NCBI GenBank assembly: GCA_016187945.1
Contig: JACPIT010000004.1
Coordinates: forward strand, 1-64,000
Origin: Opitutia bacterium
GTDB lineage: Bacteria; Verrucomicrobiota; Verrucomicrobiia; Opitutales; Opitutaceae
DNA: 64,000 nucleotides
Direction of reading: 5' to 3'
This document shows, one piece after another, positions 1-8,783 of the stretch (position 1 is its first letter; every line of letters begins with the position of its first letter). The position numbers and the translations under genes are program-made. The notes under the pieces were generated by a model. The model worked only from the letters and a program-made list of their open reading frames with translations. It did not search any database and was not told the DNA's origin.

Positions 1-95
1 CCTTCGCGTGGATCGATGGCTTCTACAATACCCGCCGCCGCCACTCTTCTATCGGCTATCTCTCGCCGTTTGACTTCGAAAACCAAACCAACTGA
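1..95 (+). CDS. IS3-family transposase, C-terminal fragment (5' end outside window)
   Basis: An open frame enters from the left edge and stops at TGA 93-95. The visible 30 residues include FYNTRRRHSSIGYLSP followed by FDFEN. This is the characteristic tail of the integrase-core (DDE) transposases of the IS3 family (OrfB), where YNxxRxHSxLGYxSP closes the rve domain. The rest of the element lies outside the window, so it is unknown whether the copy is intact. No right-hand inverted repeat was identified with confidence in the 100 bases after the stop. It neighbours a tyrosine recombinase and an IS5 relic. Confidence 0.8.
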   Translation, partial: FAWIDGFYNTRRRHSSIGYLSPFDFENQTN

Positions 96-197
96 AAAAT
101 CCTCCCTGCGCCCCAAGTCTACAAATCGAAGGTAATCCCAGGCACGCGCGCACGCGCCAGCCAATCGGCTAAAACCGACACGCGAGTGACGCTTCGC

Positions 198-1292
198 TCA
201 GCTGCGCGACTCGGGTGGACGCGCTACGTGCGGCGCGATCAACCGCGCCACCGCCGCGCGCGCCGACTCTTCGTTCACCGCCGTCAGATGCGTATAGATC
301 AGCGTCGTCTCGAGCGAGGCGTGCCCCAGATACGCCGAGATCAACCGGATCGACACGCCCTCCTCGAGCAAGTGCGTCGCGTAAGAATGCCGCAGCGTGT
401 GCACGACCGTGCCCTCGGGCAACCGCGCCTCCGCCCGCGCCAGCCGCAGACAATGTTGCACCGAGCCCACGCCCATCGGCTCGACCGCCGCGCCGAGTTG
501 CGCGAGTCGCTCCGGCTGCTCCCGCCACCCGCGACCGACGCCAGGACGGAGCGCGGAAGCGCGGAGATGGTCAAACCGAAGGTTTGGCCCCGGAGCAAAG
601 CGGAGAGGTGACTGAGCCGGGTGCCCGCTAGCGGGCGGCGAAGGAACAAAGAGCCAGCGCGGATGCCGATGCGTCTTCCACCACGCGCGCAACTCTGCGC
701 GCATCGCCTCCGGCAACGGCACGCACCGCTCCTTGTTGCCCTTCGCCTCCCGGATATGCACGCGCCCCGGCTCCCGCAGATCGCGCACCTCCAAGTTGAC
801 CGCCTCGCCGATCCGCAACCCGCACGCGTAGATCAACCGGAACAACGTGCGAAACCGCGGCACGTGCACGGTCGCGAACAATCGCGCCACCTCCTCGCGC
901 GTCAGCACCACCGGCAGCTTCTGCGCCGACGGCGAGCGCACCAGATCGAACAGCTTCCAGTCCCGCCCGAGATGCAGCCCGTAGAACGCCCGCATCGCCG
1001 ACACCGCCGTCCGCATCGACGACGGCGAATAATGATGCTCGTCCTTCAACCGCAGCAAGTGCGCCCGCACCTGGCTCTCGTCCAGCGTCGCCGGATCGCC
1101 CCCGTGCCGCGTGGCCAACTTGCGGACGAAACGAAGATACTCGTCGCGCGTGGCGTCGGCCAGCGAACGCAACCGCATCGTCTCGGCAAAACGCACCAGC
1201 GACTCGCAGTCGGGCGCGTGCATCTTCTTGTCGGCTCCGCGCCGCGTCGACGCGTGCACGGAATCTTTTCCTGTCGTTTTGGATTTAGGCAT
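198..1292 (-). CDS. Tyrosine recombinase/integrase with an in-frame insert
   Basis: Site-specific recombinase of the phage integrase family, about 364 aa from the ATG at 1292. An N-terminal SAM-like core-binding domain (about 40-130) precedes the catalytic domain. Catalytic motifs are visible: box I arginine in ACGLRIGEAV (about 158), HTLRHSYATHLLEEG (about 298) carrying HxxR, LGHASLETT, and the nucleophile Tyr in IYTHL (about 333). The spacing from box I to HxxR is about 140 residues, roughly 45 more than in XerD-like enzymes. The excess is a Pro/Arg-rich low-complexity stretch after WLFVPSPP (about 217-265). The insert DNA includes a palindromic GCCCGCTAGCGGGC, so a repeat may have inserted in frame. 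Such recombinases often travel with IS91-like elements, but no such transposase is seen here. Activity is uncertain. Confidence 0.8.
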   Translation of the reverse strand: MPKSKTTGKDSVHASTRRGADKKMHAPDCESLVRFAETMRLRSLADATRDEYLRFVRKLATRHGGDPATLDESQVRAHLLRLKDEHHYSPSSMRTAVSAMRAFYGLHLGRDWKLFDLVRSPSAQKLPVVLTREEVARLFATVHVPRFRTLFRLIYACGLRIGEAVNLEVRDLREPGRVHIREAKGNKERCVPLPEAMRAELRAWWKTHRHPRWLFVPSPPASGHPAQSPLRFAPGPNLRFDHLRASALRPGVGRGWREQPERLAQLGAAVEPMGVGSVQHCLRLARAEARLPEGTVVHTLRHSYATHLLEEGVSIRLISAYLGHASLETTLIYTHLTAVNEESARAAVARLIAPHVARPPESRS

Positions 1293-1424
1293 ACCCCGCG
1301 AGCCTGCCTCACCACACCGCCCGACACACCAGCCTTGCCCGCCGCCTCGCTGCCCCTCACCGTCCCACTCGTGCAGCGACTCCCCAACACCACCCCCGCT
1401 CACCCTCGCCGCGCAGCGGCTTGG

Positions 1425-1614
1425 TTCATCAAGGCGCTGGAAAAAGCCCAAGCCGCGGTGCGCGCGTTCGTCGAACACCCCTTCCACATCGTGAAGAATC
1501 TCTTCCGGCACCGCAAAGCGCGCTATCGCGGCCTGGCGAAAAACGGCCACCACCTTCCCCCCCCCCTTCGCTCTGGCCAACGTGCTGATCGGCGCCCGCC
1601 AGATCGCCCCCTGA
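1425..1614 (+). pseudogene. IS5-family transposase C-terminal relic, frameshifted
   Basis: Translation gives a stretch containing KAQAAVRAFVEHPFHIV, KNLFRHRKARYRGLAKN and then HHL. This matches the C-terminal end of IS5-type DDE transposases (VEHPFxxxKxxF...RYRGLAKN). At the run of ten cytosines (about 1557-1566) the frame shifts; FALANVLIGARQIAP followed by TGA continues in another frame. The N-terminal two thirds are absent. It is a dead remnant whose only neighbours are the recombinase and the accB leader. The shift could also be a homopolymer sequencing error, but the missing N-terminus still makes it non-functional. Confidence 0.75.
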
Positions 1615-1834
1615 AGCGCCCGACGCCCCCCCGACGCGACAAGGTGAGGCGACCCGCGCGGCACGCAACGTCCCGGCCGACCGCGATTTTCCGACCGGCC
1701 CCCTTCCTCACCGGCACTTCCCGGCCTGGAAACCGCTCGCCGCGCTTTATTCCGCGCCTCCCCAGGGGCATTCCACGCGGCAAATCTCTGTTGTGAGCCG
1801 GTCACCGGGCATGTCCGCGATCGCAACAACTGCT

Positions 1835-1988
1835 CGGGCTACCCATTCAGTTCGATCAATTTACTATTATTTACATTTCAACACTTCCGTAGAAACAAAG
1901 TCATTGTCAGCTCCAACAAACTACTTTTGAACGCCCGTCCGCTATCGGCAACTAACCAAGGCCGACCTAACTCAACCAAGGCACACGC
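1835..1988 (+). promoter_or_regulatory. AT-rich leader upstream of accB, probable promoter region
   Basis: This stretch is sharply more AT-rich than its surroundings (for example TTTACTATTATTTACATTTC near 1860-1879). It lies directly before the accBC start and after the IS5 relic, so it is the likely promoter and 5' leader. No convincing -35/-10 pair with proper spacing was found by eye, so no exact site is claimed. The bases between 1615 and 1834 look like GC-rich debris without a supported gene. Confidence 0.35.
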
Positions 1989-2465
1989 TTGGACCTAAAA
2001 CAGATTAAGCTCATCATCGACCTCATGAAGCGCTCGGACCTCACCGAGTTCGAGGTCGAGGAACAGGGATTTAAGATCAAGATTAAGCGCAACTCCGGCG
2101 AGCCCGCCATCGTCGGCGTCGCCCCGGGTTACTCGAGTCACCCGTTCCCGATCGCCGCTCCGGCTGAGGCCCCCAAGCCCGCCGCCACGCCTGCGCCGGC
2201 TTCCGCGGGTGGCGAAGAGGCAGGCTTTGCCTACGTGAAGTCGCCGATGGTGGGCACCTTCTATCGCTCGCCTTCGCCGGATAGCCCTCCGTTTGTGGAC
2301 GTCACCAGCAAGGTCGAGGAAAAGTCCGTGGTCTGCATCATCGAAGCGATGAAGATCATGAACGAGATCCAGGCCGAGGTGAAGGGCACGATCGTCGAGA
2401 TGCTGGTCGAAAACGGCCAGCCCGTCGAATACGGTCAGCGTCTCTTCAAAGTGAAGGTCAGCTAA
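1989..2465 (+). CDS. accB: Biotin carboxyl carrier protein of acetyl-CoA carboxylase
   Basis: 158 aa. BCCP carries biotin between biotin carboxylase and carboxyltransferase in the first committed step of fatty acid synthesis. The N-terminal part ([18 protein letters not shown]) is the conserved AccB head. A Pro/Ala-rich linker (about 45-75) follows, then the biotinyl domain with the acceptor lysine K122 in EAMKIMNEI (canonical EAMKM). Translation starts at TTG 1989; no ATG or GTG gives the conserved N-terminus. A weak AAGG precedes it. accC follows after 62 bp, with a terminator-like hairpin between the two, suggesting an accBC operon with attenuated distal expression. Confidence 0.95.
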   Translation: MDLKQIKLIIDLMKRSDLTEFEVEEQGFKIKIKRNSGEPAIVGVAPGYSSHPFPIAAPAEAPKPAATPAPASAGGEEAGFAYVKSPMVGTFYRSPSPDSPPFVDVTSKVEEKSVVCIIEAMKIMNEIQAEVKGTIVEMLVENGQPVEYGQRLFKVKVS

Positions 2466-2485
2466 GCGCGCCTTCATCGAACTCC

Positions 2486-2519
2486 AGCCGGGCAGAGTCC
2501 TGTCCGGCTTCTATTTTTT
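2486..2519 (+). terminator. Hairpin plus U-tract between accB and accC
   Basis: A 10-bp stem (AGCCGGGCAG pairing with CTGTCCGGCT, one G-U pair, loop AGTC) is followed by TCTATTTTTT. It ends 8 bases before the accC start codon. The form is that of an intrinsic terminator. Because accC needs transcription from accB in the usual arrangement, it may act as a partial terminator or attenuator. An effect on mRNA stability is also possible. Confidence 0.6.
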
Positions 2520-2527
2520 CGCCCCCA

Positions 2528-3889
<1,362 letters not shown>

Positions 3890-3918
3890 GTTCGCCAACT
3901 CGCCCGATTCCCGCTTCA

Positions 3919-3945
3919 AACCGCGTCCACCCGACGCGGTTTTTT
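3919..3945 (+). terminator. Intrinsic terminator of accBC
   Basis: A perfect 9-bp stem (AACCGCGTC / GACGCGGTT) with loop CACCC is followed directly by a run of T. It lies 30 bp after the accC stop. The T-run ends one base before the ATG of the next gene at 3947, leaving that gene no room for a leader of its own. Confidence 0.85.
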
Positions 3946-3946
3946 C

Positions 3947-5056
3947 ATGCCTCGCTCCGTCGCCTTCTGGCTCACGCTCCTGCTCTTCGCCGCACTCGTG
4001 GCGTCCAAATTCAACCGCACCACCGGTTTCACATCGCTCCTCCACTTCGGCGAACCGTGGGCAACCCGCCGCGTCCCCGCCGCGCAGCCGCTCCCGATCG
4101 CCGTCTCGCCCGCCTCCACGGGCTACGACGGCCAATTCTACGCGCAGCTAGCCCTCTTCCCCTCACTCCGCGAGCCGGCCCTAGCCTCCGCCCTCGACGC
4201 CCCCGCGTATCGCGCCAGACGCATTCTAGCGCCCGCCGTGGCCCACGCCGTCGGCCTCGGCCGCCCTTGGGCGATCCTTAACGCCTTCGCCCTCCTCAAC
4301 GTCGCCTGCTGGTTCGCCTTCGCGTGGCTGCTCTGGCGCGAAATCGCCGACTCCACCGCCACCGGCACCGCCCGCTGGCTCGCCTGCGTGCTCTCGTTGG
4401 GCGTGCTCGACAGCGTTCGCCAATCCCTCGTCGATCTCCCTGCCCTGCTCCTCCTGCTCTGCGCCGTTCGCCAATTCCGCGCCGCCCAGTCCGCTACCTC
4501 CACGCTCGCGCTCGCCTTGGGCAATCTCGCCAAGGAAACCAACTTCCTCGCCTCCGTCGCCCTGCTCGGCTGGCCACGCCCCGACCGCCGCCGCCGTCTC
4601 GCCCTCGCCGCCTGCGCCCTCCCCCTCGCCCTCTGGGCCATCTACGTGGCTCAACGTTTCCCCTCCGCCACCGCCGCGACCGGGTTCGGCAACTTCACTT
4701 GGCCGCTCCTCGGGGCAATCAGCCAGCTCGGCGCTTCCGCCCGCGAACTGCTCGCCGGCAACTTCGACTCGCGCCACGCCTTCGCGATCTTCGCGATCCT
4801 GGGCCTCGCGGTCCAAACGACCGTCCTCTGGCGCCATCGCACGCCCGCTTCCCCTTGGTGGCGCATTGGCGCCGCTTACAGCCTCCTTCTGCTCTTCCTC
4901 GGACCGTGGGTGTGGTCCGGCTATTGGGCCGCCTGCCGCGCCGTGCTGCCGCTGACGATCGCCTTCAACCTCCTTCTTCCCACCGGCCGCGCCTTCTGGC
5001 CGCTGCTGATTCTCGGCAACCTCACCGCCTTGCACGGTGTCTGGCGGTTCTTCTGA
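3947..5056 (+). CDS. Multi-pass integral membrane protein with GYDGQFY motif
   Basis: 369 aa, hydrophobic throughout, with about 8-10 predicted membrane spans by eye. The segment STGYDGQFYAQLALFPSL, then DAPAYRARRIL about 24 residues on, resembles a group of membrane proteins (some annotated as cell-surface glycopolymer formation proteins) with a glycosyltransferase-C-like layout: a short N-terminal span, an acidic extracytoplasmic loop, then many spans. A role in surface glycan assembly is possible but not shown. The ATG directly abuts the T-run of the accC terminator. The alternatives are a later start or expression by read-through. The next gene starts 8 bp after its stop, so the two are likely co-transcribed. 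Confidence 0.7.
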   Translation: MPRSVAFWLTLLLFAALVASKFNRTTGFTSLLHFGEPWATRRVPAAQPLPIAVSPASTGYDGQFYAQLALFPSLREPALASALDAPAYRARRILAPAVAHAVGLGRPWAILNAFALLNVACWFAFAWLLWREIADSTATGTARWLACVLSLGVLDSVRQSLVDLPALLLLLCAVRQFRAAQSATSTLALALGNLAKETNFLASVALLGWPRPDRRRRLALAACALPLALWAIYVAQRFPSATAATGFGNFTWPLLGAISQLGASARELLAGNFDSRHAFAIFAILGLAVQTTVLWRHRTPASPWWRIGAAYSLLLLFLGPWVWSGYWAACRAVLPLTIAFNLLLPTGRAFWPLLILGNLTALHGVWRFF

Positions 5057-5064
5057 CCAGAAAC

Positions 5065-5694
5065 ATGCGCCCTCTTCATCTTCTTGCCGCCATCGCGCTC
5101 ATCGCCACCCGCGCGCTGGCCACCGACACCGCTTCCACGCTCGCGCTCGACCGCCTCGCGACGCTTCTCACCGGCACGTTTTCGTCCGCCGACCAAGCCG
5201 TCGCCGACAAAAACTACCGCCACGCCGTCCTCCACGCCGTGCACATCTGGCCGGAGCGCGCCGATGGCCCGTGGCTCTACGTCGAGCAAGCCCTCCCCGA
5301 GGCGCTCGACCAACCCTACCGCCAGCGCGTCTATCAGCTCGCGACCGCGCCCACCGGTTCCCTCGAGGCGCGCGTCTTCACTCTCGACAACCCGATCAAG
5401 GCGACCGGCGCTTGGCAAAAGCCCGAGCCGCTCGCCGACGTTTCGCTCGAGCACATCGCCTTCAACGAAGGCTGCACGATCTTCTTCCGCGCCATGCCGG
5501 ACGGCTCGTTCGTCGGCAGCACCCGCGGCAACGGCTGCGCCAGCGATCTCCGCGGCGCCACCCATGCCACGACCGACGCCACGCTCACCTCCGAGCAAAT
5601 CGTCTGGTGGGAACGCGGCTACAACGCCTCCGGCCGCCAAGTCTGGGGCAACCCGACCGGCGGCTACCTCTTCAAACGCCAAGCCGCGCCCTAA
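5065..5694 (+). CDS. CpeT/CpcT-like secreted protein
   Basis: 209 aa, starting at ATG 5065, 8 bp after the previous stop. The N-terminus (MRPLHLLAAIALIATRALA) is a signal peptide. The body matches the CpcT/CpeT chromophore-lyase fold family: LATLLTGTFSSADQA, then WLYVEQALPEALDQPYRQRV with the family's lY-EQA and PYRQR signatures, then the NEGCTIFFRAMPDGSFVG region and WWERGYNASGRQVWG. Cyanobacterial members attach bilins to phycobiliproteins. Here there is no phycobiliprotein context and the protein is exported, so the substrate is unknown. Family members of unknown role also occur in non-photosynthetic bacteria. Confidence 0.75.
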   Translation: MRPLHLLAAIALIATRALATDTASTLALDRLATLLTGTFSSADQAVADKNYRHAVLHAVHIWPERADGPWLYVEQALPEALDQPYRQRVYQLATAPTGSLEARVFTLDNPIKATGAWQKPEPLADVSLEHIAFNEGCTIFFRAMPDGSFVGSTRGNGCASDLRGATHATTDATLTSEQIVWWERGYNASGRQVWGNPTGGYLFKRQAAP

Positions 5695-5696
5695 TG

Positions 5697-5790
5697 CTAG
5701 GGCGCGGACTCCGCTCCGCGCCGAATCGGCTCGTCGAGACGACTCGCCCTACGTCGTGTGCCGCGACGGCGAAGGGACTCGCCGCCCTAC
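5697..5790 (+). repeat. Dispersed palindromic element (GCGGACTCCGCTCCGC type)
   Basis: It contains GGCGCGGACTCCGCTCCGCG and, 60 bases on, GCGAAGGGACTCGCCGCCCTAC. The same two words occur in reverse order and orientation at 35831-35892, bounded there by GTAG and CTAC. It fills the gap between the CpeT-like gene and the convergent purN-prmA ORF. Confidence 0.75.
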
Positions 5791-5795
5791 CGGCC

Positions 5796-7250
5796 TCACG
5801 GCCGCATCAGCAGCACGTCGCTCCACTCGCCCATCACGCGCGAGTCGACGCGCCAGCCCGGTGCCGCCGCCGCGAACGCCGCGCGCACGTCGGCCAACTC
5901 GCGACCGAGAATACCGCTGAGCACCAGCCAACCGCCCGGCGCGACCGCGCCGAGCAATTCCTTGGTGAAGCGCACAAGCACGTCAGACTGGATGTTCGCC
6001 ATCACGAGACCTGCCGGCGCGTGTTTCCAGCCGGTCGTCAGATCGCCGACGAAAAACTCCACGCGCCCAGCCATCTGATTCAGCGCGGCGTTCTCTTCGC
6101 TCACGCGGATCGCTTCCGGATCGTTGTCGAAGCCGCTGACCTCACGGAAACCGAGCAAAGCCGCCGACAGCGCCAAAATTCCGGAGCCACAGCCCGCGTC
6201 GATCACGCGCGCACTCGTGCCCATCTCCGCGGCGAACGCCACGAGTCGCTCCGCGACGAGGCGCGTCGTCTCGTGATTGCCGGTGCCGAACGCCATGCCC
6301 GGATCGAGCCAGAGCACTTTTTCGCCCGCGGGCGCGCGGAAGGTCTCGCGCTCCCACACCGGCACCCAGTGCAGCGGGCCGTACGACGACGCCTTGAAGT
6401 GCGCCTTGTAGCTGTCTTTCCAATCGGCGTCGGGCAACTCGCGCAACTCCGGCTGCGTCACCAGCCACTCGGGATCGAGCACGGCGGCGAACGCCTGCCA
6501 CGTTTCCTGCGCCTGTTCGCGCGAGTCGAAATAGCCCGTCAGCCACGCGCGGCCGCTCGGTTTGTCTTCGAGCACCATCAGGCGTTGCTCCTCACGCTCC
6601 GCCAGCGATTCCTCGATCGCCGGCACCGCGCCGAGCGCCACTTCGATTTTGAATTCGTGCACCGCCGCCCTCGGCGCCGACCGTTCGCTCATTTGCGCGA
6701 TCACCGCCGGCAAAAGCTTGTGCTCAGCCGCGTGAACTTTCGTCGCGAGCGACTCGAGCGTCTCGCCCGGCACGATCGGCACGCGTGCCTGCGCGATGAT
6801 TTCGCCGCCGTCCACCTCGACTGTCACGTGGTGCACGGTGCAACCCGTTTCCGCCACACCCGCGCGCAGCGCCTGGCCGATGCCGTCGAGCCCGGGAAAC
6901 AGCGGCAGCAGGCTCGGATGCAGGTTGATGATCTTTCCCGCGAACGCGTTCAGAAATCCCGGTTTCAAGACGCGCATGAAGCCCGCGAGCACCACCAGAT
7001 CCGGCTCGCAGGCGCGCACCGCCGCGATGAACCGCTCCTCGCCCGCGCCTTCTAGTTTGGTTTTGAAGGGCGCGGGGTCCACGAAAGCCGCCGGGACGCC
7101 GAAACGGGGTCCCAGCGCCAGGATGCCGGCGTCCGCCTTGTCGGCGAAGACGTGCACCACACGTGCGCGGCCGAGCTGGCCAGCTTGCTGGGCTTGGAGG
7201 ATGGCCTCGGCGTTGGAGCCTCGACCCGAACCGAGTAGAACAACACGCAT
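5796..7250 (-). CDS. purN-prmA: Fusion: phosphoribosylglycinamide formyltransferase (PurN) plus ribosomal protein L11 methyltransferase (PrmA)
   Basis: 484 aa in one uninterrupted frame. Residues 1-186 are PurN, the third step of purine synthesis (GAR to FGAR with 10-formyl-THF): MRVVLLGSGRGSNAEAI, then KIINLHPSLLPLFPG with the catalytic Asn and His, then DGGEIIAQARV with the catalytic Asp. Residues from about 187 are PrmA, the SAM-dependent methylase of L11: DPGMAFGTGNHETT, VIDAGCGSGILALSA (SAM motif I), GFDNDPEAI, VMANIQSDVL. An internal ATG at 6692 (MSERSAPRAA) could start a free PrmA. The usual stop and restart are absent, so either a bifunctional protein or an internal start is possible. 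I know of no metabolic reason for the pairing. Confidence 0.85.
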   Translation of the reverse strand: MRVVLLGSGRGSNAEAILQAQQAGQLGRARVVHVFADKADAGILALGPRFGVPAAFVDPAPFKTKLEGAGEERFIAAVRACEPDLVVLAGFMRVLKPGFLNAFAGKIINLHPSLLPLFPGLDGIGQALRAGVAETGCTVHHVTVEVDGGEIIAQARVPIVPGETLESLATKVHAAEHKLLPAVIAQMSERSAPRAAVHEFKIEVALGAVPAIEESLAEREEQRLMVLEDKPSGRAWLTGYFDSREQAQETWQAFAAVLDPEWLVTQPELRELPDADWKDSYKAHFKASSYGPLHWVPVWERETFRAPAGEKVLWLDPGMAFGTGNHETTRLVAERLVAFAAEMGTSARVIDAGCGSGILALSAALLGFREVSGFDNDPEAIRVSEENAALNQMAGRVEFFVGDLTTGWKHAPAGLVMANIQSDVLVRFTKELLGAVAPGGWLVLSGILGRELADVRAAFAAAAPGWRVDSRVMGEWSDVLLMRP

Positions 7251-7337
7251 CGTCCCTCATGCCAGCGAACCACCACAATTTGACAAGGCCGATTGCCTGA
7301 GCTGCGCGTCACGCGACGGCGCGAATCGTTGTTTGCA

Positions 7338-7556
7338 TCATGCGGCTGCATCTTCGGTGGCCTCCATTTGCGTGCATTGCCGCCGCAGCTCCGCGCCGAC
7401 GCGCAGGATCACTTGGCAGACGTTCTCGCGCACCACGGGGTCGTCTTCGCCGACCGCACAACCCCGGCGCTCGCCTTCCAGCCACATCTCGTCGCGGATG
7501 ATCTTCGCGATGAGCGGCAGTTGCCGGAAGAGGACTTTGTCGCGGCCCGTGTTCAT
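7338..7556 (-). CDS. Small conserved protein, function unknown
   Basis: 72 aa from ATG 7556. The sequence starts MNTGRDKVLFRQLPLIAKII and continues RDEMWLEGERRGCAV, then VVRENVCQVILRVGAELR. The LPLIAKIIRDEMWLEGERRG core looks like a small conserved family seen in several proteobacteria and Verrucomicrobia, as far as I recall. It is amphipathic and probably helical, with no membrane segment or metal motif. It sits upstream of the purN-prmA ORF on the same strand, 87 bp away, and could be co-transcribed. Codon use is like that of the neighbours. Confidence 0.6.
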   Translation of the reverse strand: MNTGRDKVLFRQLPLIAKIIRDEMWLEGERRGCAVGEDDPVVRENVCQVILRVGAELRRQCTQMEATEDAAA

Positions 7557-7857
7557 ACCCGTATTTCAGCACTGCACGTGCCACGAATTCGCGGCTACGG
7601 CCAATGGCCTGGCGCGCCGCACCTTCGACAATGCGGCTAAATTTGCACCGCCCGCGGAGGGCAAATGCTGCCGCGCCCGGCGTCTGATCCCAAAACTCAT
7701 GCAGTTGCCCGCGAATTTCGCGAATCCGCGCGAATGAAACCCGTCGCTCTCCGGATCTACCGATGGGTGCGGTAGATCGACCGGAGGCGATCGGATTTCC
7801 TCTCTGAATGCGTGACGATTCGCGCAATTCGCGGGAGGTCTTCTGCCTGAGTTCGGT
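7557..7857. other. Gene-free gap with short inverted words
   Basis: About 300 bases without a supported gene. The phrase around 7709-7734 (CGCGAATTTCGCGAATCCGC) and its inverse near 7808-7832 (GACGATTCGCGCAATTCGCG) form an inverted pair. Related words recur near 45613-45645. Another inverted pair is ATCTACCGATGGGTGCGGTAGAT (7756-7778). No promoter is assigned. Confidence 0.4.
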
Positions 7858-8385
7858 TCAGATTTCGCCCGCGGCTTTGATTTTCGCAATCAGCGCCGTC
7901 GTGCTGAACCCCGGCAAAAACGGCATGAACTCGATCTGTGCGCCGCCCTCGAGCAACGCGCCGCGCTCCTCCGCGTCGAGCTTCTCGAGCGTATAATCGC
8001 CGGCCTTCACGTAGACATCCGGCCGCAGCGCGCGAATCTCGCCGGTCAGCCGCTTCTCGCGAAAAATCACGACCGCGTCGACGCACGCGAGCGCCGCGAG
8101 CGCGTAGGCGCGCTCGGTCTCCGTCTGCACCGGACGCAGCGGACCTTTCAACTGCTTCACGCTCGCGTCGGCGTTGAGCGCGATGAAGAGCGCGTCTCCG
8201 CGCGCGCGCGCTTGCTGGAGATAAAAAAGATGTCCCGTGTGCAGCAGGTCGAAGACGCCGTTGGTCAGCACGATCTTCTTTCCCGCGACGCGCAGCCGCT
8301 CGCGCAACGCCACGGCATCGGCAAGCGAGAGTAGTTTCGGATTCGGCAAGTTGTCGGCAGGCGAACTCACGCCGCGAGCACACAC
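7858..8385 (-). CDS. rfaE2: D-glycero-beta-D-manno-heptose 1-phosphate adenylyltransferase (HldE C-terminal half)
   Basis: 175 aa nucleotidyltransferase that transfers AMP to heptose 1-phosphate in the ADP-heptose (LPS core) pathway. Seen: KKIVLTNGVFDLLHTGHLFY with the HxGH site (H49-H52), the LNADASVKQLKGPLRPV segment, and RALRPDVYVKAGDYTLEKLD. It corresponds to the C-terminal domain of E. coli HldE. The kinase half is a separate gene at 56539. The N-terminal ~20 residues before KLLSLADAV are not conserved-looking, so a start inside (for example near residue 18) cannot be excluded. It is flanked by a GTAGCAGCC-type palindrome upstream. Confidence 0.93.
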   Translation of the reverse strand: MCARGVSSPADNLPNPKLLSLADAVALRERLRVAGKKIVLTNGVFDLLHTGHLFYLQQARARGDALFIALNADASVKQLKGPLRPVQTETERAYALAALACVDAVVIFREKRLTGEIRALRPDVYVKAGDYTLEKLDAEERGALLEGGAQIEFMPFLPGFSTTALIAKIKAAGEI

Positions 8386-8409
8386 AGCAGCAGCGCGGAA
8401 GTAAATGCC

Positions 8410-8485
8410 GTAGCAGCCGACGCGAGGAGGCTGTTCAGCTCGAACGCGCGTCCGTGTTTCCCAGCCTCCTCACGTCGGCTGCTAC
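8410..8485 (+). repeat. Palindromic element, GTAGCAGCC type
   Basis: Left arm GTAGCAGCCGACGCGAGGAG and right arm CTCCTCACGTCGGCTGCTAC are near-perfect inverse complements around a ~30-base loop. It is bounded by GTAG and CTAC. A second copy of the type is at 51649-51722. It lies in the gap between rfaE2 and the end of the flagellar cluster. Confidence 0.8.
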
Positions 8486-8558
8486 GAGGCAAGGTAGGTT
8501 GCCCGCTGGCGGGCCACGCGGCCGCCGTTCGCACGAGCGGCTCTGTCGGCCAACAGAC

Positions 8559-8783
8559 TCAACTTCCCGCCGGATACAGGCAGTCGATCTCGATCTTCTC
8601 GCCGCACGAGCACGTGACGACCAGGCGGACGATCTTGTCGCCTTCCTTCACGGCTTCGACGTGCGGACCGCTGGGCGCGGGGCGCACCAGGCCTTGCGGG
8701 CCATGCGCGTGCGCGGTGTTTTTCTGCTGCGAACGCAGCGGCGGCGCGTCGAGCGGCTTTTTTCCGAGCAGAAACGGTTTCAT
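8559..8783 (-). CDS. Small CxC protein at the end of the flagellar cluster (orf74)
   Basis: 74 aa. The ATG overlaps the motB stop codon (ATGA), so translation is probably coupled. The sequence has a basic Gln/Pro-rich N-terminal half (MKPFLLGKKPLDAPPLRSQQ) and a C-terminal half KIVRLVVTCSCGEKIEIDC. The CSCGEKIEIDC part carries three cysteines and could bind a metal or be redox active. No family was recognised. Its position as the last gene after motA-motB suggests a flagellar or stator-linked role, which is an inference. A DksA-like or zinc-ribbon fragment was considered, but the second CxxC is missing. Confidence 0.7.
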   Translation of the reverse strand: MKPFLLGKKPLDAPPLRSQQKNTAHAHGPQGLVRPAPSGPHVEAVKEGDKIVRLVVTCSCGEKIEIDCLYPAGS

